From Bacillota bacterium (GTDB taxonomy: Bacteria; Bacillota; Clostridia; Lutisporales; Lutisporaceae), in assembly GCA_023230985.1 (NCBI GenBank), contig JALNWH010000024.1:1-21227 (forward strand): a stretch of 21,227 nt of DNA. The letters run 5' to 3'. The first letter of the stretch is position 1. The number at the start of each line of letters is the position of its first letter. The position numbers and the translations under genes were made by a program. Of this stretch, positions 14,480 to 21,227 are shown piece by piece. The notes beneath the pieces were generated by a model that was given only the letters and a program-made list of their open reading frames with translations, was not told the DNA's origin and searched no databases.

Positions 14480-15655
14480 ATGATACAATCGAAAAAAATG
14501 GGGGGTATCCCTGCTTCCCGTATTAGAAAAATGTTTGATGAAGCCAATTTATTGCGTACAAAAGGTCGTGACATTATTAGTCTGGCTCTAGGCGAACCAG
14601 ATTTTAATACCCCACCTCATATTATTGATGCTATGGTGGATGCGGCAAGAAGCGGGTCGACTCATTATACGGCTAATAAAGGTATCGTTGAGCTAAGACA
14701 GGCTATTTGTTCCAAGCTTTTACATGATCATAATATTCATTATAATGTTGATGAAATTATTGCGACTGTCGGTGTTACTGAAGGTGTCTTTATAGCTCTT
14801 ACAAGTTTTCTTGATCCCGGTGATGAGGTACTGATTCCTGACCCTACTTGGTTGAATTATATTCATGTACCAGTTTTAAACGGAGCTATTCCTGTAGTCT
14901 ATACAGTTTCACAGGAAAACAACTTTCAAATTTCTATAGACGAAGTTAAGAAAAAAATAACAAAGCGAACAAAGATGATTGTAATTTTAGATCCTAGTAA
15001 TCCTACTGGAGGGGTCCAAACCAAGGAAACATTGAGTAAAGTGGCGGAGCTGGCTTTGGAACATGATTTGCTTGTACTTTCAGATGAAATCTATGGAGAA
15101 ATCATTTTTGATGACAATATACATTATAGCATTGCCAAATTTCCAGGCATGAAAGAAAGAACCGTTTTGCTTAATGGTTTCTCCAAAGCTTATGCCATGA
15201 CGGGTTGGCGTCTAGGCTATGTTGCAGCTTCACAAAAACTTATTGATGTTATGAACAGATTGCATTCTTTTAATGTAACAAGTACTGCGACCATGGTACA
15301 GTGGGGTGGGGTAGCGGCTTTAAATGGTACGCAAGAACCAATGAAGTACATGGTAAAAGAATTTCAAAAAAGGCGGGACTTTCTAGTTGAGGCTCTAAAT
15401 GGTACTAAAGGTTTAAATTGTTTGAATCCCGGTGGTACTTTCTATGTTTTTCCAAAGATAAGAGGGATAGGAATGTCGGGAGATGAATATGCCAATTATC
15501 TTTTGCATGAAGCTGGGGTAGCAGTGGTGCCTGGAAGCGTTTTTGGAAGCCATGGCACTCACCATGTGCGATTATCTTGCGCTACTTCAATGGATGAATT
15601 GACCAAAGCTGCTGATAGAATTTACCATGCTACCGAGAAGCTGCCAGGTTATTAA
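14480..15655 (+). CDS. Class I/II PLP aminotransferase (aspartate aminotransferase-like)
   Basis: About 391 aa. All the fold type I landmarks are present: SLALGEPDFNTPPHI, YTANKGIVELRQAI, GVTEGVFIAL, DPSNPTGG (Asn of the PLP pocket), SDEIYGEIIFD (Asp/Tyr), NGFSKAYAMTGWRLGY (Schiff-base Lys) and a C-terminal HHVRLSCA with the carboxylate-binding Arg. The family covers aspartate, alanine, aromatic and methionine aminotransferases; substrate cannot be set here. I chose ATG 14480, which has AAAAGGGGTGAAG upstream; an in-frame start at 14429 lacks one. It follows tctA by 94 bases and probably catalyses the first deamination, or the amino transfer, in the island pathway (inference). Confidence 0.9.
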   Translation: MIQSKKMGGIPASRIRKMFDEANLLRTKGRDIISLALGEPDFNTPPHIIDAMVDAARSGSTHYTANKGIVELRQAICSKLLHDHNIHYNVDEIIATVGVTEGVFIALTSFLDPGDEVLIPDPTWLNYIHVPVLNGAIPVVYTVSQENNFQISIDEVKKKITKRTKMIVILDPSNPTGGVQTKETLSKVAELALEHDLLVLSDEIYGEIIFDDNIHYSIAKFPGMKERTVLLNGFSKAYAMTGWRLGYVAASQKLIDVMNRLHSFNVTSTATMVQWGGVAALNGTQEPMKYMVKEFQKRRDFLVEALNGTKGLNCLNPGGTFYVFPKIRGIGMSGDEYANYLLHEAGVAVVPGSVFGSHGTHHVRLSCATSMDELTKAADRIYHATEKLPGY

Positions 15656-15880
15656 GACGTTACAAAAAGTTTGTGGTTCAGTAGTAGCTAGGTCCAAATA
15701 CTCTTATATTTTTTATTAGTAGATATAGTGACTGAAATGTTATAAGGCAAAACATACTGTTACTTAAGCCTAATTAAGGTACATATTCATGAAATGTATT
15801 AAATAAAGATGATTCCATGCTTAAGAGGGGTTGAGTATACGATAAACCGAGATTCCGAAAGAAATAAAAGATAATGAGAA

Positions 15881-16018
15881 GAGGGTAGGCATGATTTCAG
15901 CTATGATGATCGCTTTAAAGAGTCATTGTTACCGTATTGTTGTGCAAATAATATGGACTTGATAGTGATATTACTGATAATCTTTGCCGAGGCATATATA
16001 GGCATGTTTATAAATTAA
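15881..16018 (+). pseudogene. Possible remnant of an aldo/keto-reductase-like gene
   Basis: The region 15656-16186 has no credible gene. Within it, one frame without a start codon reads DDRFKESLLPYCCANNMDLIV. This resembles the RRFEEELLPYCRENxIGVI block of aldo/keto reductases, and a neighbouring frame gives NLCRGIY where LxxGLLTGKY would be expected. The match is short and from memory. The rest of the gap (15656-15880, 16019-16186) shows only A/T-rich sequence with stops in all frames. Confidence 0.2.
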
Positions 16019-16186
16019 ATATCGTAAGCAAATAAAATAGCAACCCATAGCAAATTTAATATATAGTATTGGAAAATACGATTATTGGGTAATAACCAGA
16101 ATAATTGCCATTAAGAAAAGTGCAATAAGGCTACTCTAACAGAAATAACAGAAGATCTGCTCGGTACAAAAAATTAATGTCTAAAT

Positions 16187-16830
16187 ATGGATTTTTTAGG
16201 GCTAGGACATGAGGTATCACTAAGAGCCTTAAATGCTATGTCTCAATTATTATATGGTCATTTGTATCATAAGTTCTCAGAAATTGCAATTGAAACTATG
16301 GAATTGTTGAGATATATTTTTCAGATAAAGAATTGTTAGCCTTGCCAATGTCCAGTACAAGCAGGCAGGAAAAAGAACAGTAATGATCAATCTGATTAAG
16401 CTGGGTGACAATGCAATAGTTTGTATATGTGGTGTTCTTGGAGGAGGAGTCTGGGTAATTTGCAGGTAGGCCTAGTGTAAATGTAATAACCGTTGAAGCA
16501 CCAATGGACGTAGCAGCTGAACCAGAAAAGTTATAATAAGCCTTTGAAGACCGAGATAAAATTAGATTATTTGCTATAGTGTATGTGGGAACCTCTGCCT
16601 GTGTGGAACAAACTTTATAGAAAATACAGGAAATAGCCAAAAGACATAACACTCTTTCAGTTCTGGATGCAGTTACATCCTTGGGTGGTACTGAGATAAG
16701 GATTGTTGAGTAGAGTATATACGTTTGCTGTAGCGGTACACAAAAGTTATAGATTATCCTCGTAGAATCCATGGGTATATAACAGTAAATGAAATGGTAG
16801 TGATATAAGAGAATGCAAAAAAAATACTCC
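16187..16830 (+). pseudogene. Decayed second copy of the AGXT/PucG-like aminotransferase
   Basis: Sequence parallels the intact gene at 3780. From 16187, DFLGLGHEVSLRALNAM, then SQLLYGHLYHKFSEIA, then IETMELLRYIF mirrors LLLGPGPVEVSPRVLNAM...YGHLDHKFLEIANETMELLRYVF, until TAG at 16337. Further blocks occur in shifting frames: LALPMSSTS, MINLIKLGDNAIVCICGVLG (16384 on), the V(L)DAVTSLGGTEI segment near 16663-16697, and CCSGTQK (Schiff-base Lys) near 16729-16749. Faint traces (HGYITVNEM) run on to about 16830. The C-terminal third is gone. Several frameshifts and stops rule out a working enzyme. It closely resembles the 3780 gene at DNA level and looks nearer to it than to the 17916 paralogue, pointing to an old duplication of that gene. 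Confidence 0.85.
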
Positions 16831-16842
16831 CCTTAAGGGGAG
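16827..16842. repeat. 16-bp perfect palindrome
   Basis: CTCCCCTTAAGGGGAG, a GC-rich palindrome exactly where similarity to the decayed aminotransferase fades. It is followed by AAAGATATC rather than a T-run. It could be a hairpin, a regulator site for the downstream aldolase gene (125 bases away), or a scar of the deletion that removed the pseudogene's 3' end. Confidence 0.5.
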
Positions 16843-16966
16843 AAAGATATCAAAGTATATAGGCATCACATAACTTGTAGAATATGTTGGCAATTAAATT
16901 TGCAATCTAAAGGCTTAGAATTTCTAAAGTTTTTTTGTTGACACAGATTAGAGAAGGAGGTAGGTT

Positions 16967-17860
16967 ATGGTGGGGATGTTAATTGAAGGAATTTTGCCAC
17001 CAGTTATAACACCCTTTAAGGGAAATGGGAATATTGATTATAATGCTTTTGAGGCTAATATTATAAAATGGAATGAGGATAGATTAGATGGTTACATGAT
17101 ACTAGGCTCAAATAGCGAAACTGTATACCTTACAGAAGAGGAAAAAATGCAGTTAATAAAAATTGCAGTTTCTACAGCAAAGCCTGGTAGACATATCCTT
17201 GTAGGCAGCGGGATGGAGTCCTTGAGGGAAACGGTAAGACTTACAAATGCAGCGGCGGCACTTGGTGTTCATGCTGCTTTAGTGCTGACACCCTTTTACT
17301 ACGGTGGTAAAATGACAAATGAGGCTTTAATAAAATATTTTACACAACTTGCCGATGATAGTGATATACCCATACTTATATATAATGTACCCAAATTTAC
17401 TCATATTAATATAAAAACTGAGGTTGTGAAAGTACTATCAAGACACCCGAATATTATTGGCATGAAAGACAGTCTAGGAGATGTGCCACAACTTGCTACT
17501 TTTAAAAGGATTGTACCCGAAGATTTCAACCTTTTGGTTGGAACTGCATCAGCTTTATATCCGGCTCTGACACTAGGGATAAAAGGTGGGATATTAGCGC
17601 TTGCTAATTGCAACCCAAATGAATGTGCAGAAGTAAAAGAAGCATTTGATGATGGCGATTGGGAAAAGGCAAGAGAAATATACCAAAGGGTTTTTCCAAT
17701 AAATATAGCGGTTACCGGTACTTATGGTATTGCAGGCCTTAAATATGCCTGTGATTTGCTTGGATATAAAGGAGGAACTGTACGATCACCGTTGCTTCCT
17801 TTAGATGATGATCAGAAAAAAGGAATAGAATCTATATTGAGAAAAGCATTTGTAATATAA
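16967..17860 (+). CDS. DapA-superfamily aldolase (dihydrodipicolinate synthase/4-hydroxy-2-oxoglutarate aldolase type)
   Basis: 297 aa, standard for this TIM-barrel class I aldolase family. The Schiff-base Lys is in IIGMKDSLGD (about residue 167) and the catalytic Tyr in LIYNVPKF. Early motifs are GILPPVITPFKGNGNID and ILGSNSETVYLTEEE. True DapA enzymes usually have GTTGE and an Arg in the back of the site; the GSNxE form and GMKDS resemble 4-hydroxy-2-oxoglutarate aldolase and other pyruvate-yielding aldolases. AAGGAGGT precedes ATG 16967. It forms a pair with the glyoxylate-type aminotransferase 55 bases downstream. That fits an enzyme releasing glyoxylate plus pyruvate whose glyoxylate is then aminated (inference). 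No other lysine-biosynthesis genes are nearby. Confidence 0.85.
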   Translation: MVGMLIEGILPPVITPFKGNGNIDYNAFEANIIKWNEDRLDGYMILGSNSETVYLTEEEKMQLIKIAVSTAKPGRHILVGSGMESLRETVRLTNAAAALGVHAALVLTPFYYGGKMTNEALIKYFTQLADDSDIPILIYNVPKFTHINIKTEVVKVLSRHPNIIGMKDSLGDVPQLATFKRIVPEDFNLLVGTASALYPALTLGIKGGILALANCNPNECAEVKEAFDDGDWEKAREIYQRVFPINIAVTGTYGIAGLKYACDLLGYKGGTVRSPLLPLDDDQKKGIESILRKAFVI

Positions 17861-17915
17861 ACTAGTGAAGTCATAAAATTAGAAGAAAGCATAAAGTTTT
17901 AAAGGGGCGATTTAA

Positions 17916-19058
17916 ATGAAAACACGAAAATTATTAATGATACCGGGACCTACACCTGTAGTTAGGTCTATTCAGGATCAAATGGGAAGGGAAACCGTTG
18001 CATTTGGGGATCCGGACTTTGTAAAGGATTTTAAAGAATTGGTAGAAGATTTAAAAGCAATGTTCGACTGCAACGGTGAAGTTTTTGTCGTAGCCGGGAC
18101 AGGCACTATGGGAATGGAAATGGCTATAGCCAATACACTTAAAAAAGGTGATAATTTGCTTATTGTATCCCATGGATTTTTCGGTGATCGTTTTATCGAA
18201 TTATGTGAAAGAAAGGGTTTAAATGCAGACATACTTTCGAGTGAATGGGGTGAGATAGTACCTGTAGAGGAAATTGAAGAAAAACTAAAAGAGAAGAAGT
18301 ATGCAGCTATTACCGTGACACATGTAGATACGTCTACTGGAGTATGTGCTCCTATATCAGAAATAGGCGAATTAATGAAAAAACACCCCGAGACCTTATA
18401 TATTGTTGACGGCGTATGTGCTACTGCAGGTGAGCCAGAATACATGGAGGAAATGGGTATAGATGTATTATTAACGGGAACTCAGAAGGCTTTTGGTGTA
18501 GCACCGGGACTTACCATGGTATGGGCAAGCAAGAAAGCTATGGATAGAAGAAAAGAATTGGGAGTTGTTTCTGAATACTATATTGATTTTGATAAATGGT
18601 TACCGGTAATGAAAGACCCATCTAAGTATTATGCAACACCTGCGGTGAACATGATATGGGCATTACAAGAATCTGTTAGAATTATAAAAGAAGAAGGCTT
18701 AGAAAACAGATATGATAGACATAGAAAAGTAGCTGATGCTATGCAAGCGGCTTTGGAAGCATTGGGCTTTAAAATCTTAGCAAAAGAACACTGCAGGGCT
18801 TCTACTTTGTCTAATCTAATCTACCCTGAGGGAATAGATGATGCTAAATTCAGAGGATTATTAGCAGAGGAAGGTATCGTAGTAGCCGGTGGTTTAGGAG
18901 CTTATGCAGGTAAAATGTTTAGATTAGGCCATATGGGCAATATTGACAAACATGACTTGGTATCTGTAATCGCTACTATAGAAAGAGCATTATACAGAGC
19001 AGGTGCACCTGTTGAACTTGGCAAAGGTGTAGGAGTATTACAAAAACATCTTGTTTAA
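17916..19058 (+). CDS. Alanine/serine:glyoxylate-type class V aminotransferase (second intact copy)
   Basis: 380 aa. Begins with the family opening LLMIPGPTPVVRSIQDQM; then VVAGTGTMGMEMA (phosphate loop), THVDTSTGVCAP, YIVDGVCATAGEPE (PLP-ring Asp), LLTGTQKAFGVAPGL (Schiff-base Lys) and AGGLGAYAGKMFRLGHMG (substrate-carboxylate Arg). Same family as the gene at 3780 but clearly diverged from it, so a different amino donor or acceptor is likely. AAAGGGG precedes ATG. It is the last gene of the island and is followed by a strong terminator-like hairpin. Pairing with the DapA-like aldolase suggests conversion of aldolase-derived glyoxylate, or pyruvate, to glycine or alanine. Confidence 0.92.
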   Translation: MKTRKLLMIPGPTPVVRSIQDQMGRETVAFGDPDFVKDFKELVEDLKAMFDCNGEVFVVAGTGTMGMEMAIANTLKKGDNLLIVSHGFFGDRFIELCERKGLNADILSSEWGEIVPVEEIEEKLKEKKYAAITVTHVDTSTGVCAPISEIGELMKKHPETLYIVDGVCATAGEPEYMEEMGIDVLLTGTQKAFGVAPGLTMVWASKKAMDRRKELGVVSEYYIDFDKWLPVMKDPSKYYATPAVNMIWALQESVRIIKEEGLENRYDRHRKVADAMQAALEALGFKILAKEHCRASTLSNLIYPEGIDDAKFRGLLAEEGIVVAGGLGAYAGKMFRLGHMGNIDKHDLVSVIATIERALYRAGAPVELGKGVGVLQKHLV

Positions 19059-19142
19059 TTTGATAAAATATAATAAATCTAAGCTATACAAGATTTGATT
19101 TCATTAAATAATGAAGTTTAGATTCTGTAAAGTACTAAAAAT

Positions 19143-19188
19143 AAAACCCTGTCATAAATTTAATTGATTAAGTTTATAGCGGGGTTTT
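19143..19188 (+). terminator. Strong terminator-like hairpin at the end of the island
   Basis: Arms 19143-19161 and 19170-19188 form about 19 pairs (three G-U, one mismatch) around an 8-base loop, with AAAACCC pairing to GGGTTTT at the base and a short T-run at the 3' edge. It lies 84 bases after the last aminotransferase stop. It also ends only four bases before the TTG start of spmA, and its GGGG is the only plausible ribosome site for that gene. Confidence 0.7.
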
Positions 19189-19192
19189 TAAA

Positions 19193-19777
19193 TTGATAAA
19201 TAAGATTTGGTTTTTTATGATTGCCTTAGCTATTGCATTAGCAGCTACTAATGGAAATCTTGAGGTTTTAAACAAAGAAATATTTGCTTCTTTAAAATCA
19301 TCTCTGGAATTAGCCTTAGGCTTGCTTGGCAGTATGATGCTTTGGTGCGGCACTATTAAAGTAGCGGAAAAATCAGGAATGCTTAAGAAATTGGGAAAAC
19401 TAATAGGCCCTATTATAAGATTAATATTTCACGATATCCCCAAAGAAGGTGAGGCAATAGGTTCAATCACTATGAACATCACTTCTAATATGTTTGGTCT
19501 TGGTAACGCTGCGACTCCTATGGGACTTAAAGCAATTTCAGAGCTGCAAAAGTTAAACAATAACAAGAATACCGCAAGTAATGCTATGTGCAGGTTTCTC
19601 GTTATAAACAGCGCTCCTATATGTATCATGCCTTCCACAGTTATCTCTATCAGAGCTTCTTTAGGTTCCAATAACCCGGGTGTAATTATCCTTCCTTCAA
19701 TAATCGTTTCTATTATTGCCATCATCACGGGGTTGATTTGCTGTAGAATCTTTGAGGGAAAAGGAGGTATATACTAG
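19193..19777 (+). CDS. spmA: Spore maturation protein A
   Basis: 194 aa. Starts INKIWFFMIALAIALAATNG, the characteristic SpmA opening, and contains nucleoside-recognition-gate-like motifs: GLLGSMMLWCGTIKVAEKSG, then ITMNITSNMFGLGNAATPMG. About five membrane helices. SpmA and SpmB act together in the forespore membrane, and loss lowers spore core dehydration and heat resistance. Family opening fixes the start at TTG 19193. The ribosome site is weak (GGGG at 19181-19184) and buried in the hairpin before it, so translation may depend on that structure opening. The stop overlaps the spmB GTG by one base. Confidence 0.93.
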   Translation: MINKIWFFMIALAIALAATNGNLEVLNKEIFASLKSSLELALGLLGSMMLWCGTIKVAEKSGMLKKLGKLIGPIIRLIFHDIPKEGEAIGSITMNITSNMFGLGNAATPMGLKAISELQKLNNNKNTASNAMCRFLVINSAPICIMPSTVISIRASLGSNNPGVIILPSIIVSIIAIITGLICCRIFEGKGGIY

Positions 19778-20286
19778 TGGTTTTGGTTATACCTTTTTTA
19801 TTATTATTTATTCTTTCCTATGGCCAGATAAAAGGGGTAAAGGTATATGATACTTTTATTGAAGGTGCAAAAGAAGGAATGATGACAACAGTAAGAATTT
19901 TTCCCTATATACTGGCAATGCTATTGGCTGTAAATATGTTAAGAGCCTCTCGAGGCTTGGATTTGATAATTCATATTTTAAGACCCTTAACCGGATTATT
20001 ATCTGTTCCTGATGAATTATTGCCTTTTCTTATGATGAAACCCTTATCCGGAAGCGGTGCTTTAGGGATACTGGCAGATACTCTTAAAAAAAACGGAGTT
20101 GATAGCCTAGTAGGTATTATTGCTTCAACAATAATGAGCAGCACTGAAACAATTTTTTATACAATAACGGTTTATTATGGCTCCATAGGTGTGAAAAACA
20201 TAAGGCATACGTTGGTTGCAGCATTGATAGCCGATTTGGCGGGGATAATGGCAGCGATTATTATATGTAGTATTCTGTTTACCTAA
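19777..20286 (+). CDS. spmB: Spore maturation protein B
   Basis: 169 aa, the usual SpmB length. Diagnostic segments are VYDTFIEGAKEGMMTTVRIFPY, spanning the conserved EGAKEG, then FLMMKPLSGSGALGILAD and IIASTIMSSTETIFYTITVYYGS, the SSTETIFY block being near-universal in SpmB. Four to five membrane helices. GTG 19777 overlaps the spmA stop (TAGTG) behind AAAGGAGG, so translation is coupled. Together with spmA it marks the host as an endospore former. Confidence 0.94.
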   Translation: MVLVIPFLLLFILSYGQIKGVKVYDTFIEGAKEGMMTTVRIFPYILAMLLAVNMLRASRGLDLIIHILRPLTGLLSVPDELLPFLMMKPLSGSGALGILADTLKKNGVDSLVGIIASTIMSSTETIFYTITVYYGSIGVKNIRHTLVAALIADLAGIMAAIIICSILFT

Positions 20287-20349
20287 ACTGATATATTTAT
20301 GCCCTTATATGCAAATAATAATTTTGACTAAACTTTAAGGGTGATATGA

Positions 20350-21227
20350 ATCAATAAAAGATGGCAAATTATAATAACTATACTTGTGTTCCTTTTTATC
20401 TTTTCGTTAAGGTTGCTTTATATTAATAATTGCCCTTGCGAGCAAGGAGAATACTGGAGGCAAAGTGATACGGAGTCAATTGCCAGAAACTTCATAGAGG
20501 ATCGGTTTAATATCTTTTATCCCCAGTTTTATTATGATGGTGAAAAGCCAAATTACGTACAGCTTGAATTCCAAATAACAACCTTTATTATTGCAATATT
20601 GTATAAAATCTTTGGATACCATTATTTCCTTGCCAGAATTGTACCTATAATGTTTTTCCTTGGCTCATCTGTTTATGTGTATCTTATAGGAAAAAGATAT
20701 TATGGTATTGAAGCGGGATGGTTCGCAGCTATTATTTACTCCATAATGCCTATGAATATTTTTTATACCAGAACCATAATGCCTGAATCTGCCGCATTAT
20801 TTTTTTTCACCGGCGCCTTTTATTATTTTATAAAGTGGTATGATAGCGAAGAACTAAGACAATTATTCATTTCAGCTATTTTTACCACTTTGTCCATATC
20901 ACAAAAAACTCCTACAGCATTTATAGGGTTGGCGATGATTTTTTTACTTATAAAAAAGTATAGGTTTAAATTCTTAAAAAAGTGGGAACTGTGGGCCTTT
21001 GCGTTTATCACATTGGCCCCAAATATAATGTATTTTTTATGGTCAAGAGGTATTGCAAAATTTGATTTTGTAAATAAAATCGGCTTATTGCATATAATAC
21101 CCAATTCGGCTAAGGCTTTCTTACAAAAGGGCAACTATAAGCTGGCTATCATTGAGATAGCTGCCGCTATATCACTAGGGATACTCCCTATAGTAATAAT
21201 AGGCATATTGGATATTGAATGGGATAG
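20350..21227 (+). CDS. GT39/ArnT-like membrane glycosyltransferase (3' partial)
   Basis: At least 292 residues, open to the window end. A first membrane helix (WQIIITILVFLFIFSLRLLY) is followed by an outer loop with WRQSDTESIARNF. The Asp there matches the catalytic acidic residue of PMT/ArnT-type enzymes, which move sugars from polyprenyl-phosphate carriers. Many further helices follow (IVPIMFFLGSSVYVYLIG, IFYTRTIMPESAALFFF and others). The start is abnormal: a TGA lies at 20347-20349 and the first possible codon in frame is ATC 20350, six bases after AAGGGTG. ATG 20346 is out of frame by one base. So it uses a non-standard start, or an early single-base insertion has damaged it. A weak CCCTTA/TAAGGG pair (20302-20341) overlaps the ribosome site. 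Confidence 0.78.
   Translation, partial: MNKRWQIIITILVFLFIFSLRLLYINNCPCEQGEYWRQSDTESIARNFIEDRFNIFYPQFYYDGEKPNYVQLEFQITTFIIAILYKIFGYHYFLARIVPIMFFLGSSVYVYLIGKRYYGIEAGWFAAIIYSIMPMNIFYTRTIMPESAALFFFTGAFYYFIKWYDSEELRQLFISAIFTTLSISQKTPTAFIGLAMIFLLIKKYRFKFLKKWELWAFAFITLAPNIMYFLWSRGIAKFDFVNKIGLLHIIPNSAKAFLQKGNYKLAIIEIAAAISLGILPIVIIGILDIEWD

Noticed and set aside
16296..16772. A 158-codon open frame on the minus strand.
   Set aside because: It is antisense to the decayed aminotransferase; the + strand translation matches a known family and the minus-strand one does not.
16938..16943. Consensus -35 hexamer TTGACA just upstream of the aldolase gene.
   Set aside because: A -10 at normal spacing would fall on the ribosome site/start codon, with no TATAAT-like sequence there.
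2534..19058. Beta-hydroxyaspartate cycle as the island's pathway.
   Set aside because: A glyoxylate aminotransferase and a PLP lyase are present, but no recognisable beta-hydroxyaspartate aldolase (D-threonine-aldolase type) or iminosuccinate reductase.
1..21227. CRISPR array, integrase or transposase marking island borders.
   Set aside because: No spaced direct repeats, recombinase-like reading frame or border direct repeats were seen.

Overview
The window looks like part of a low-GC, spore-forming Firmicute chromosome (Clostridia/Tissierellia type). Reasons: A+T-rich codon use, strong AGGAGG-type ribosome binding sites, several TTG/GTG starts, and an spmA-spmB spore-maturation pair. The species cannot be named from the sequence alone.

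Left flank (1-2520): housekeeping genes on the + strand. These are the 3' end of an SbcC-type nuclease ATPase, rmuC, and a Sir2-type NAD-dependent deacylase. A GC-richer intergenic repeat supplies the last codons and stop of rmuC and fills the gap before the sirtuin. Right flank (19193-21227): spmA, spmB and the 5' part of a GT39/ArnT-like membrane glycosyltransferase.

Between them (2534-19058) lies a ~16.5 kb accessory catabolic island. It starts with a divergent IclR regulator, followed on the + strand by: a class V alanine:glyoxylate-type aminotransferase; a frameshifted RraA-type aldolase; a heavily decayed LarA-like nickel-pincer isomerase pseudogene; a threonine-synthase-fold PLP enzyme; a RidA imine deaminase; an M29-type metallohydrolase; a class V PLP enzyme; a complete tripartite tricarboxylate transporter (tctC-tctB-tctA order); a class I aminotransferase; a decayed second copy of the first aminotransferase; a DapA-superfamily aldolase; and a second intact alanine:glyoxylate-type aminotransferase. 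A strong terminator-like hairpin closes the island.

Working model (inference): the transporter imports an organic acid or amino-acid-like compound. Aminotransferases, a PLP lyase with RidA, and pyruvate-type aldolases (DapA-like, formerly also RraA-like) convert it to small 2-oxo acids such as pyruvate or glyoxylate, and the glyoxylate-type aminotransferases make glycine. IclR probably controls the operon through a perfect 11-bp inverted repeat at 3635-3661. The substrate is not known. At least three island genes are broken, so the pathway is either eroding or has been trimmed to a new function.

No rRNA, complete tRNA, CRISPR array, transposase or integrase was seen.
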